Shown one piece after another: positions 53,052-60,986 of a stretch of 64,000 nt of DNA (positions are counted from its first letter, which is position 1; each line of letters opens with the position of its first letter). The translations under genes and the position numbers were made by a program. The stretch comes from Oscillospiraceae bacterium (GTDB lineage Bacteria > Bacillota > Clostridia > Oscillospirales > Ruminococcaceae). The notes beneath the pieces were generated by a model that saw only the letters and a list, made by a program, of their open reading frames with translations, did not search any database and was not told the DNA's origin. The stretch covers positions 299,175 to 363,174 of the forward strand of contig JAJQFI010000016.1 in assembly GCA_021201235.1 (NCBI GenBank). The letters run 5' to 3'.

Positions 53052-53489
53052 ATGAAACTCAAAAGATTTTTAGCAATACTCATGAGCCTGTCGCTTATGG
53101 TGATGTTGGTCGGATGCACTTCGGCGGATGACGACACAGACGACGAAGCCGAAACCACCACAGCGGCGACCACAGCTGAAACAGAAGCAGAGGAAACCGA
53201 AGACGACGTTACGGTCGAGGATGAATCCACCGAGGACGAAGAATCCACTGATGACGGCACCGCGGAAGATACCGAATCAGAGGATGCAGAAGCTACCGAA
53301 GATGAGGAATCTGCCGACGATACAGAAGCCGAAGAATCCGAGGATACTGAATCCGAAGAGTCCGAAGACGCTGTAGCGACCGACACGGACAGTGAAGAGG
53401 AATCCACTGACGATGAGTCGACAGAAGACGAGGTCGCCGAAGACACCGATTCGGAAGAATCTGCGGAATCTGAAGACACAGAAGAATAA
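53052..53489 (+). CDS. Short highly acidic low-complexity lipoprotein
   Basis: A 145-residue protein of unknown function. Signal peptide MKLKRFLAILMSLSLMVMLVGC with lipobox LVGC, then a mature part of about 123 residues made almost only of Glu, Asp, Ser, Thr and Ala. It has no aromatic residue and no folded domain that I can see. ATG 53052 is chosen for its AAGGAGG box. The composition resembles the linker following the lipobox in the next gene's product, as if this were a free-standing linker. It could be a calcium-binding or spacer surface coat, or the remnant of a larger lipoprotein; this is speculative. It ends in two hairpins. Confidence 0.8.
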   Translation: MKLKRFLAILMSLSLMVMLVGCTSADDDTDDEAETTTAATTAETEAEETEDDVTVEDESTEDEESTDDGTAEDTESEDAEATEDEESADDTEAEESEDTESEESEDAVATDTDSEEESTDDESTEDEVAEDTDSEESAESEDTEE

Positions 53490-53513
53490 ACCCCGATAAT
53501 TCTCCTATACTAA

Positions 53514-53580
53514 AAGAAAATCGCTTGCTCTTGCAGGCGATTTTCTTATGCAGAAAACAACGCAGGTGTTTTCTGCTTTT
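53514..53580 (+). terminator. Two tandem hairpins, the second an intrinsic terminator
   Basis: First hairpin AAGAAAATCGC (53514-53524) and GCGATTTTCTT (53537-53547). Second GCAGAAAACA (53550-53559) and TGTTTTCTGC (53567-53576) followed by TTTT. Confidence 0.85.
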
Positions 53581-53589
53581 CACCCAATT

Positions 53590-53638
53590 TTCACACAGTT
53601 CTTAAGTTTCATTTAAGCTTCATGAGGCAAAATATAAT
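53590..53638 (+). promoter_or_regulatory. Promoter of the tannase-like gene with third TTCAC/TTAAG/TTAAG copy
   Basis: TTCAC (53590), TTAAG (53602) and TTAAG (53613) at 11-12 bp steps, then TATAAT at 53633-53638. Same arrangement as at 1941 and 3963. The distance from the last TTAAG to the -10 is longer here (20 bp from start to start, against 15-17). Confidence 0.55.
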
Positions 53639-53672
53639 ATTAAAGTTTACTTATTACCGAAAGGATGATATA

Positions 53673-56033
53673 ATGAATATCAGAATTAAAAAACTGATCT
53701 CCATTGTAACCTGCCTTTGCATGCTACTGACGCTTGTCGGGTGCGGTAGCGATTCAACCGAATCCACCGCCGAGACAGAAGCAACCGAAAACAATGCAGA
53801 AACAGAGACTGCGGAGACTTCATCGGAGGCTACTATTGTGTCTGATAAAGAATACATCGAATATACCCTGAATCTTGCGAACAACACCGACTACACCTGG
53901 ACCTATCAGACGAACTCGTGGGTTATGTCCATCGTTTCGGCTGTTGCCTATCCCGAGATTGAGGACGAAGAGGGTGTTTCGGTCTGCGTTCCGGCGGCTT
54001 ATGTGACCGGTATCGACACCGACGGCGACGGCACAGCCGACATAACGGCTGAAAACTATTCAGAGCCGGTAAACGGCACTCTCGTTATCGACTATGATGC
54101 TGAAATCACGAGCACAAACGGACAGGTATATACGGCGAGCACCGCTCCCGTTATCCTCAATACAGGTGCGGCGGGATATGGCAATGCGACGAACACGCTT
54201 GCTTCCTCAACCTATGCTGAAGAGGGCTATATCAACGTAGCTTGTGGCAACAGAGGCAAGCAGGACACCGTCACCGACGAGGACGGCAACACCTACTATA
54301 CCGGCGACGCTCCTTCCTGTCTCGCAGACCAGAAGGCGGCGGCAAGGTTCGTCAAGTACAACATTCTCCTCGGCAACCTTCCCGGAAGCGTAGATTACCT
54401 CGTTTCGACCGGCGGTTCCGGCGGCGGAGCACATGCCACGATGTTTGCGGCAACCTCGAACAATCCGGACTTCTATCCATATCAGGAGGAGGTCGGAGCA
54501 GTCGGATGCTATCTCTGTGACGACGGAACCTACACGACTACTGTCACCATTGACGGCGAAGAGGTTTCTCTTTCGGACGGCGCCTGGGGCTGTATCGCCT
54601 ACAGTGCGATCACTTCGCTTTACGAAGCCGACATGACCCTTGCTTTCGAGTACTATATGGACACCACATATGACTTCGGAAGCTCATTCCAGAAGCAACT
54701 GGCGGCTTATCTCTCGGAAGCTTATATGGAATATATCAACGAGCAGAACCTCACCGTAGAGGAAAGCGCAGTCGGCTTTGACCTTGACGGCGACGGAGAG
54801 CTCAATTCTACAATCGCCCTTACGATCGAATGTGATCTTGAAGAATATCCCGAGACAAACGGCTATCACGGAACTTATCTCGATTTGTACCTTGCTGAGT
54901 TCACCGAGAATTTGCAGTGGTATCTTGAAAACTTAGACTATGCCGACGACTGGACCTGGTTCGACGAGGACGGCAATGCCCTTTCGGACGAAGAAGTTGC
55001 GGCGATGACCACCCAAGACAAGGCAGAAGCTTTCATCGAGGGCAGATACTCGAAATCGAGCTCGACCGGAATGGCTACCGGCAACCTTCCCAGCGGAATG
55101 AACGGAGCACTTGACTTTGACCATTCGGACAATGAAACAGGCAGAGGCGAAATGACAGGCGGTAGAGGAGACATCTCCGGAGAAATTTCCGAAGACGATT
55201 TGCCTGACGGTGAAATCGGCGACATTGCGGGCGGAAATCTCCCCGGCGGTGAAATCAGCGATATTGATATCGACACCACCGAAGTCGGCACCGAGGGCTC
55301 GGGCGACTCCATGGTCGTAGGCACTCCCGATGCGGGAACCACACAGTCTGCCTCCGGCAGTCGGGACTCGGCGAACTACTCGACTTACGACGAAATGCTT
55401 GAGGCTTACGAGACAGATATCGCATCAATACTTGAGGGCGACGAATACGGAAACAACATCGTTTTTCTCTATAATCCTCTTAACTACATCGGCGATGATG
55501 ACACCGAAAACCCGACCTGGGTCAGAATCCTCTGCGGTGCTTCCGAGGGCGACATCTCGATGTTCAACTCCCTTAATTTGCAGATTGCAATGCTCAACGC
55601 AGGAATCGACTGCAATATCGAATGGCAGTGGGACGGCGGACATGTTCCGTCGGAAATCCTCGGCGAATCGTTTGCGCTCTACGTCGATGAGATGTACGGC
55701 GAGTATGTAAGCGGCGTAACTACCGAAAAAGCCGAAGCCGAAGCGCAGACCACTAACGGCAGTTCCGAATCGGCAACCGGTACCGACCTCAGCTCTTGGG
55801 TTACGCTTAACGACGACGGAACGGTTTCGTTCAGTCTTGCAGATGCTGTAGCCTACAGAACAGCAGGCGCAAGCAAGGCAATGCCCGGCTTCGACGTCAT
55901 CGACTACGGTCAGGAGGACTACGTCTTCGGCAACACCGAGCAGGACGCAAGGCACTGGGACACCTACTTGCTCGAAATACTTGAAGAGTACAGAGACGTA
56001 CTCGAGCCGCTGTTCAACAGCGGAGACCAATAA
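53673..56033 (+). CDS. Tannase/feruloyl-esterase-like alpha/beta-hydrolase lipoprotein
   Basis: A 786-residue lipoprotein: lipobox LVGC, then a Glu/Thr/Ser linker (residues about 25-50). An alpha/beta hydrolase follows with the nucleophile elbow VSTGGSGGGAHATMFAATSNN and, near the C-terminus, NPTWVRILCGASEGDISMFNS (acid Asp) and WDGGHVPSEIL (His). This triad layout resembles subtype B tannases, which cleave phenolic esters. A roughly 100-residue low-complexity insert rich in Gly, Asp, Glu and Ile (GEIGDIAGGNLPGGEISDI) interrupts the domain. ATG 53673 has a GAAAGGA box. Release of ferulate or other acyl groups from plant wall would fit the xylanase next door. Substrate is inferred. Confidence 0.78.
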   Translation: MNIRIKKLISIVTCLCMLLTLVGCGSDSTESTAETEATENNAETETAETSSEATIVSDKEYIEYTLNLANNTDYTWTYQTNSWVMSIVSAVAYPEIEDEEGVSVCVPAAYVTGIDTDGDGTADITAENYSEPVNGTLVIDYDAEITSTNGQVYTASTAPVILNTGAAGYGNATNTLASSTYAEEGYINVACGNRGKQDTVTDEDGNTYYTGDAPSCLADQKAAARFVKYNILLGNLPGSVDYLVSTGGSGGGAHATMFAATSNNPDFYPYQEEVGAVGCYLCDDGTYTTTVTIDGEEVSLSDGAWGCIAYSAITSLYEADMTLAFEYYMDTTYDFGSSFQKQLAAYLSEAYMEYINEQNLTVEESAVGFDLDGDGELNSTIALTIECDLEEYPETNGYHGTYLDLYLAEFTENLQWYLENLDYADDWTWFDEDGNALSDEEVAAMTTQDKAEAFIEGRYSKSSSTGMATGNLPSGMNGALDFDHSDNETGRGEMTGGRGDISGEISEDDLPDGEIGDIAGGNLPGGEISDIDIDTTEVGTEGSGDSMVVGTPDAGTTQSASGSRDSANYSTYDEMLEAYETDIASILEGDEYGNNIVFLYNPLNYIGDDDTENPTWVRILCGASEGDISMFNSLNLQIAMLNAGIDCNIEWQWDGGHVPSEILGESFALYVDEMYGEYVSGVTTEKAEAEAQTTNGSSESATGTDLSSWVTLNDDGTVSFSLADAVAYRTAGASKAMPGFDVIDYGQEDYVFGNTEQDARHWDTYLLEILEEYRDVLEPLFNSGDQ

Positions 56034-56059
56034 TCAGCCATCACCTTTCCTTCCACATA

Positions 56060-56107
56060 AAAGCAAAGCGGCATCCTCCCCGAGGGTGCCGGCTTTGCTT
56101 TAGAAAA
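56060..56107 (+). terminator. Terminator after the tannase-like gene
   Basis: Long stem: AAAGCAAAGC pairs with GCTTTGCTTT (ending 56101), extended inward by GGCATCC with GGGTGCC. A -10-like TATAAT for the xylanase gene follows at 56147-56152. Confidence 0.82.
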
Positions 56108-56187
56108 AATTTTTATTTTCATATTCCATTCTTCCGTGAAGTGTGATATAATGATTTCATCACAAACTTGTGAAAGGAATACATATT

Positions 56188-57501
56188 ATGAAAACTTCAT
56201 TCAAACGAATCCTTGCGATTGTTCTTTCGGCTTGTATGATGCTCTCGCTTGTCTCCTGCGGAGAAGAGGCTGAGGTCGATTACCTTACGGAGCTTACCGA
56301 CCAATCGCTCACCTACACTCTTGATGAGCTCTATGATCTCGAAACCGAGACCCTCTATGCCGCCGACTATGAGCTTCCGGCACTTTATAAGTACTTCGAA
56401 GGGCTCTGCAACATCGGCGTTGCGTTCACGTCCGACCAGATCGTCGACCTCGAGGATGACATCACCAAGAGCATCTTAAAGCACTACAGAGTTTACACTC
56501 TCGGCAACGAGCTTAAGCCCGACCACGTCAACCCTTCCGAGGGCGAATATAACTTTGACGATGCGGACGCATTTGTCGAGTTCGGACAGCTCACCGATGC
56601 CACCCTCCGTGGACATACTCTCGTATGGCACTCGCAGGTTCCCGACTGGTGGTTCAAGGCTGACCCCTCAGACGAGAGCTCACTTGAAGACTGCCTTGCA
56701 AACGGCACTCTTGCTACGAGCGACCAGCTCATCGAGAGAATGACTGAATATATCACCACTGTCGTCTCAAGATATGCCGACACTATCGACATCTGGGACG
56801 TCTGCAACGAAGTTCTTAACGACTCGGGAACGGGCGTAAGAGGCATCAACGACAGCTCATATTGGTCTTATATCATCGGTGACCTTGACGGCGACGGCTA
56901 TTCGGACGACTATATCCAGATTGCATTTGAAGCCGCAAGAGCCGCTAACGAGGATGCAGTCCTCATGATTAACGACTACAACATGGAGTGGTCCTCGGCT
57001 AAGTGCCAGCAGATGTATGACCTCGTTCTCAGAATGTTCGAAAAGGGCGTAAGAATCGACGGCGTCGGCTTCCAGTCCCATATTGAGCTTGACTGTGACG
57101 TTGAGACCTACAGAGAAAATCTTGAGCTTATCGCAAGCCTTTCGGACCTCTATGACGAGTACTTCCCCGAGTATGCAGGAAACTTCCGCATCACAATTAC
57201 CGAGCTTGACATGGACATGTTCATCGGCTCGAATTCCGACGGCGGATATTACGTCTGGTCGGACGAAGAGTTTGAACAGCAGGCTGAAAAGTATGCCGAG
57301 CTTATCGACATGTTCCTTGACTTTGCGGATGAGGGAATCATCGACACAATCATCTTCTGGGGCACAGACGATGAGAACTCGTGGCTCAACTCAACCCCGA
57401 AGATAAGAAGAAACGCTTCCCTGCTCTTCGGCAGAGACCTCTCGGTCAAGCCCTGCTTCTACTCTATTGCGGAAGCGGCACTGACGCATACGTCAGATTG
57501 A
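56188..57501 (+). CDS. GH10 endo-1,4-beta-xylanase lipoprotein
   Basis: A 437-residue cell-surface xylanase cutting the xylan backbone. Signal peptide with lipobox LVSC, a short acidic spacer, then one GH10 barrel: LGNELKPDHVNPSEGEYNFDDADAFVEF, LRGHTLVWHSQVPDWWF, acid/base Glu in IDIWDVCNEVLNDSG, and nucleophile Glu in ITITELDMDMF. IIFWGTDDENSWL closes it. No carbohydrate-binding module or dockerin. ATG 56188 has a GAAAGGA box. Works with the GH31 alpha-xylosidase, the CE2-type esterase and the hexuronate genes in xylan breakdown. Confidence 0.95.
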   Translation: MKTSFKRILAIVLSACMMLSLVSCGEEAEVDYLTELTDQSLTYTLDELYDLETETLYAADYELPALYKYFEGLCNIGVAFTSDQIVDLEDDITKSILKHYRVYTLGNELKPDHVNPSEGEYNFDDADAFVEFGQLTDATLRGHTLVWHSQVPDWWFKADPSDESSLEDCLANGTLATSDQLIERMTEYITTVVSRYADTIDIWDVCNEVLNDSGTGVRGINDSSYWSYIIGDLDGDGYSDDYIQIAFEAARAANEDAVLMINDYNMEWSSAKCQQMYDLVLRMFEKGVRIDGVGFQSHIELDCDVETYRENLELIASLSDLYDEYFPEYAGNFRITITELDMDMFIGSNSDGGYYVWSDEEFEQQAEKYAELIDMFLDFADEGIIDTIIFWGTDDENSWLNSTPKIRRNASLLFGRDLSVKPCFYSIAEAALTHTSD

Positions 57502-57543
57502 CACATGTGTCAGATTAAAATTGCCATCTCCATCTCTCACCAT

Positions 57544-57587
57544 GGTGCGCTTTGGTTCTTTTCGGAATCGGGCGCACCGCCTTTTTT
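57544..57587 (+). terminator. Terminator after the xylanase gene
   Basis: Stem GGTGCGC (57544-57550) and GCGCACC (57572-57578) followed by GCCTTTTTT. Two smaller palindromes precede it at the stop codon: CTGACG/CGTCAG (57481-57496) and TGACACATGTGTCA (57499-57512). Confidence 0.82.
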
Positions 57588-57620
57588 CGAAATAAATTTT
57601 GAATCAGCATGAGATAACTA

Positions 57621-57649
57621 TTGACATTTTGGCACGCTCTGCTTATAAT
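57621..57649 (+). promoter_or_regulatory. dapA operon promoter
   Basis: TTGACA (57621-57626), 17-bp spacer, TATAAT (57644-57649), a perfect consensus. Transcription would begin at about 57656, exactly at the riboswitch. Confidence 0.92.
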
Positions 57650-57654
57650 ATAAA

Positions 57655-57819
57655 AGAGGTAGAGGCGCGGTATGCCAAGAGTAGCGATGCCATGTTGACC
57701 GCCGGGGTCGGCATTTGCGAAAGGGACTACTGCCGAGGACGCTTTACGGCAAAAAAGTGATCCGGCAATGCGGTTAATATCCGTTTTGCTGTCGCACCAA
57801 AAGTGCGGAGAGCTATCGA
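57655..57819 (+). promoter_or_regulatory. Lysine riboswitch (L box)
   Basis: The conserved pieces of the lysine aptamer appear in order: GGTAGAGGCGC at the 5' end, AAGAGTAG, GCGAAAGGGACT, TGCCGAGGACGC, TTGCTGTCGCACC and GGAGAGCTATC at the 3' end. P1 can form between GGTAG (57658-57662 region) and CTATC (57813-57817). It sits between a consensus promoter and dapA, with a terminator as expression platform, so high lysine should stop transcription of the operon. Confidence 0.93.
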
Positions 57820-57861
57820 CGTTTCATACTGCGCGGCTGTACGCGCTTATAATGAATCGGC

Positions 57862-57895
57862 GGCAGCTGCTCTTTGCGGCTGTCTTTTTGTTTTG
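57862..57895 (+). terminator. Riboswitch expression-platform terminator
   Basis: Nine-bp stem GGCAGCTGC (57862-57870) and GCGGCTGTC (57876-57884) with two G-U pairs, then TTTTTGTTTTG. Located 49 bases before dapA. Confidence 0.88.
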
Positions 57896-57938
57896 TAATC
57901 CAAATCTAACTCAAAATAAACAATAAGAGGTTATCATC

Positions 57939-58823
57939 ATGAAGCACACTGTATTCAAGGGAGCGGCAACCGCTCTTATCACTCCGTTCAAGGACGGAGC
58001 TGTCGACTATGAAAGCTACGAAAGAATTCTCGAACAGCAGATTTCCGGAGGCATTGCGGCTCTGGTCGTAGCGGGAACCACCGGCGAGGGCTCGACCCTT
58101 ACCGATGAGGAGCACAAGAAAATAATCGAATTCACCGTCGAGAAGGTCAACCACCGCGTTCCCGTAATTGCCGGAACCGGCTCGAACGACACGGCTTATG
58201 CCGTCGAGCTCTCAAGATTCGCAACTCAGGCGGGAGCGGACGCGCTTCTCCTCGTTTCGCCCTACTACAACAAGGCAACTCAGGAAGGACTTTATCAGAG
58301 CTTCAAGCTCATTGCCGAATCCTGCGGCGCACCCTGCATCCTCTATAATGTTCCGTCAAGAACGGGATGCAATATCAAGCCCGCAACTGCGGCACGGCTT
58401 GCTGAGATTGACAACATCGTCGCAATCAAAGAGGCTTCGGGAGACATTTCTCAGGTAGCGGAGCTTGCGGCTCTTGCCGGCGACAAGCTTGATATCTACT
58501 CGGGCAACGACAACCAGATTGTCCCGATTCTTTCCCTCGGCGGCTCGGGAGTTATCTCGGTTCTTTCGAACGTTCTGCCGCATGAGACGAACGAAATCTG
58601 CACGAAGTTCTTCGAGGGAGACGTTGCGGGTTCAAGAGAGCTTCAGCTCAAGTACCTTCCGCTTATAGACGCTCTCTTCTGCGAGGTCAACCCGATTCCC
58701 GCAAAGGCGGCGATGGCGGCTATGGGGCTTTGCGAAAACGAACTGAGGCTTCCGCTTACACCCATGGAAAAAGAGCACCTTGACAAGATGCTTGGAATTA
58801 TGAAAAACGAAGGGATTATATGA
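57939..58823 (+). CDS. dapA: 4-hydroxy-tetrahydrodipicolinate synthase
   Basis: First committed lysine/diaminopimelate step, condensing aspartate semialdehyde with pyruvate. The 294-residue barrel has FKGAATALITPF, VAGTTGEGSTLTDEEH, LLVSPYYNKATQEGLYQSF with the catalytic Tyr, and the Schiff-base Lys in NIVAIKEASGD. First gene after the lysine riboswitch. The next gene starts 3 bases after its stop. Confidence 0.97.
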   Translation: MKHTVFKGAATALITPFKDGAVDYESYERILEQQISGGIAALVVAGTTGEGSTLTDEEHKKIIEFTVEKVNHRVPVIAGTGSNDTAYAVELSRFATQAGADALLLVSPYYNKATQEGLYQSFKLIAESCGAPCILYNVPSRTGCNIKPATAARLAEIDNIVAIKEASGDISQVAELAALAGDKLDIYSGNDNQIVPILSLGGSGVISVLSNVLPHETNEICTKFFEGDVAGSRELQLKYLPLIDALFCEVNPIPAKAAMAAMGLCENELRLPLTPMEKEHLDKMLGIMKNEGII

Positions 58824-58826
58824 TTT

Positions 58827-60131
58827 ATGGAAACGGTTCTGACCGATAACGTTACTATCCGCGACGGCGAGCTTTACTTCTCGGAGCAAAGCGCGCCTTC
58901 GCTTGCAAAAAAATACGGCACTCCCCTTTATCTCATGGATGAAGGGAGAATCCGCCGGAACTGCCGTGAATACAAGGAAGCTCTTGACGAGTTCTTTGGC
59001 AACGGCTCGGAAGCTATCTATGCCGGAAAGGCGTGTTGCTTCAAGGCGATTTACAAGATTATAAACGAAGAAGGCTTGGGAGCGGATCTGGTCTCGGTCG
59101 GAGAAATCCACACAGCGAGATTTGCGGGATTCCCTCTCGAAAAAGCCTGCTTCCAGGGGAACAACAAGACCGACAGCGATATCGAATATGCAATAGACGC
59201 CGGTGTCGGCTATTTTGTCTGCGACAATGTCGAGGAAGTCGATGCTATTTCCGAGATTGCCGGTAAAAAGGGCGTCACTCAGAAGATTCTATTGAGACTC
59301 ACCCCCGGCATCGACCCTCATACATACGACGAAGTGGCGACTGGCAAAGTCGATTCGAAGTTCGGAACCGCTATCGAAACAGGTCAGGCGGAGGAGATTG
59401 CGAAATACACCCTCACGAAGCCGAACATCAGGCTTTCCGGCTTCCATTGCCATGTCGGGTCGATGGTGTTCGATTCGAGCACATTTGTAAGAAGTGCCGA
59501 GATTATGCTCGGCTTCTGCAAGCTGATGAACGAGAAGTACGGCTACGTCACCGAAATACTTGACCTCGGCGGCGGATATGGTGTTAGATACGTCGAGTCA
59601 CAGCCGGTTATCAGTATCAGAGATAACATCAAAGAAGTTTCTGAGTTTATAAAAGCTGAATGTGAGAAGCTCGGCATTGCTCTCCCCTCTCTGAGATTAG
59701 AGCCCGGAAGAAGCATTGTTGCCGATGCGGGAATGACGCTTTATACCGTCGGCACCGTCAAGAGAATTACGGGATATAAGAACTACGTTTCCATCGACGG
59801 CGGCATGACCGACAACCCGAGATATGCGCTTTATCATTTAGCCTACACGGTTCTGACTGCGAACAAAGCAAGTGAAGAGAAAACATTGAAGTGTGACTTG
59901 GTAGGCAGATGCTGTGAGTCGGGAGATATCGTCCAGCCGGATGTCATGTTTCCCGAGAGCATCCAGAGGGGCGACATTGTTGCGGTTCTCACAACAGGTG
60001 CCTACAACTACTCGATGGCGTCGAACTATAATCGCATAGCAAGACCGCCGGTTGTTATGGTTGACGGCGAAAATAATTATCTGGCTGTAAGACGCGAAAC
60101 CCTTGAAGATCTGACGGCTTGCGACCTTTGA
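58827..60131 (+). CDS. lysA: Diaminopimelate decarboxylase
   Basis: PLP-dependent last step to lysine. The 434-residue protein has the alanine-racemase-like barrel and C-terminal beta domain: AIYAGKACCFKAI with the PLP Lys, ADLVSVGEIHTARFAGFP, FHCHVGSMVFDSSTF, LDLGGGYGVRYVE, LRLEPGRSIVADAGM and VGRCCESGDIVQPDV with the active-site Cys/Glu. The RBS lies inside the end of dapA. It precedes dapF in gene order although it acts after it. Confidence 0.96.
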   Translation: METVLTDNVTIRDGELYFSEQSAPSLAKKYGTPLYLMDEGRIRRNCREYKEALDEFFGNGSEAIYAGKACCFKAIYKIINEEGLGADLVSVGEIHTARFAGFPLEKACFQGNNKTDSDIEYAIDAGVGYFVCDNVEEVDAISEIAGKKGVTQKILLRLTPGIDPHTYDEVATGKVDSKFGTAIETGQAEEIAKYTLTKPNIRLSGFHCHVGSMVFDSSTFVRSAEIMLGFCKLMNEKYGYVTEILDLGGGYGVRYVESQPVISIRDNIKEVSEFIKAECEKLGIALPSLRLEPGRSIVADAGMTLYTVGTVKRITGYKNYVSIDGGMTDNPRYALYHLAYTVLTANKASEEKTLKCDLVGRCCESGDIVQPDVMFPESIQRGDIVAVLTTGAYNYSMASNYNRIARPPVVMVDGENNYLAVRRETLEDLTACDL

Positions 60132-60142
60132 AAGGACAAAGT

Positions 60143-60976
60143 ATGAAATTTACTAAGATGCACGGAGCGGGAAACGATTATATCTATTTCAACTGCTTCG
60201 AGGAAAAGATTGACGACCCGGAGGCACTGTCGATTAAGCTATCCGACCGGCATTTCTCGGTCGGGGGCGATGGAATCGTGCTTATTATGCCTTCGGAGGT
60301 TGCCGATTTCAGGATGCGAATGTTCAACACCGACGGAAGCGAAGGCAAGATGTGCGGCAACGCCTCGAGGTGCATAGGAAAATATGTCTATGAAAAGGGC
60401 TTGACCGACAAAACGACCGTCACGCTCGAAACCCTTGCCGGAATCAAGACGCTGAATCTTGACGTTAAGGACGGCAAAGTCGAAAGCGTCTGCGTTGACA
60501 TGGGCAAAGCGGAGTTCAGGGCTCTCCTGATTCCCGTTGTGTCAGATAAAAACGAAGTTATCAATGAGCCGCTCGAAGTCGGCGGCAAAGAATATCGGGT
60601 TACATGCGTTTCTATGGGAAATCCGCACTGCGTCACGTTTGTGGATGAAGTGAAGAGCCTGGAACTTGCGAAAATCGGCGTGCTTTTCGAGAACAACGAA
60701 ATTTTTCCCGAGCGTGTCAACACCGAGTTTATCAGAGTCATAGATTCGCACACTCTCGAGATGCGTGTCTGGGAGCGAGGAAGTGGCGAGACCCTTGCCT
60801 GCGGCACGGGAGCCTGCGCAAGCGTCGCGGCGGCTGTCAGGAACGGAATCTGCAAAGCCGGCGAAGAGATTACGGTCAAGCTCTTGGGCGGCGATTTATT
60901 CATAACCTGCTCGGAGGACTACGACATAAAGATGCGTGGCGGAGCGGAGTTTGCATTCGACGGCGAAATCAAATAG
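60143..60976 (+). CDS. dapF: Diaminopimelate epimerase
   Basis: A 277-residue PLP-independent epimerase turning LL- into meso-diaminopimelate for peptidoglycan and lysine. Both catalytic Cys are present, in GKMCGNASRCIG and LACGTGACASVAAAV. MKFTKMHGAGNDYIYF is the standard start. ATG 60143 is chosen because of the GAAAGGA box 6 bases upstream. The frame upstream overlaps lysA and is not used. Normal length. Confidence 0.97.
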   Translation: MKFTKMHGAGNDYIYFNCFEEKIDDPEALSIKLSDRHFSVGGDGIVLIMPSEVADFRMRMFNTDGSEGKMCGNASRCIGKYVYEKGLTDKTTVTLETLAGIKTLNLDVKDGKVESVCVDMGKAEFRALLIPVVSDKNEVINEPLEVGGKEYRVTCVSMGNPHCVTFVDEVKSLELAKIGVLFENNEIFPERVNTEFIRVIDSHTLEMRVWERGSGETLACGTGACASVAAAVRNGICKAGEEITVKLLGGDLFITCSEDYDIKMRGGAEFAFDGEIK

Positions 60977-60986
60977 GAGGATTCAG

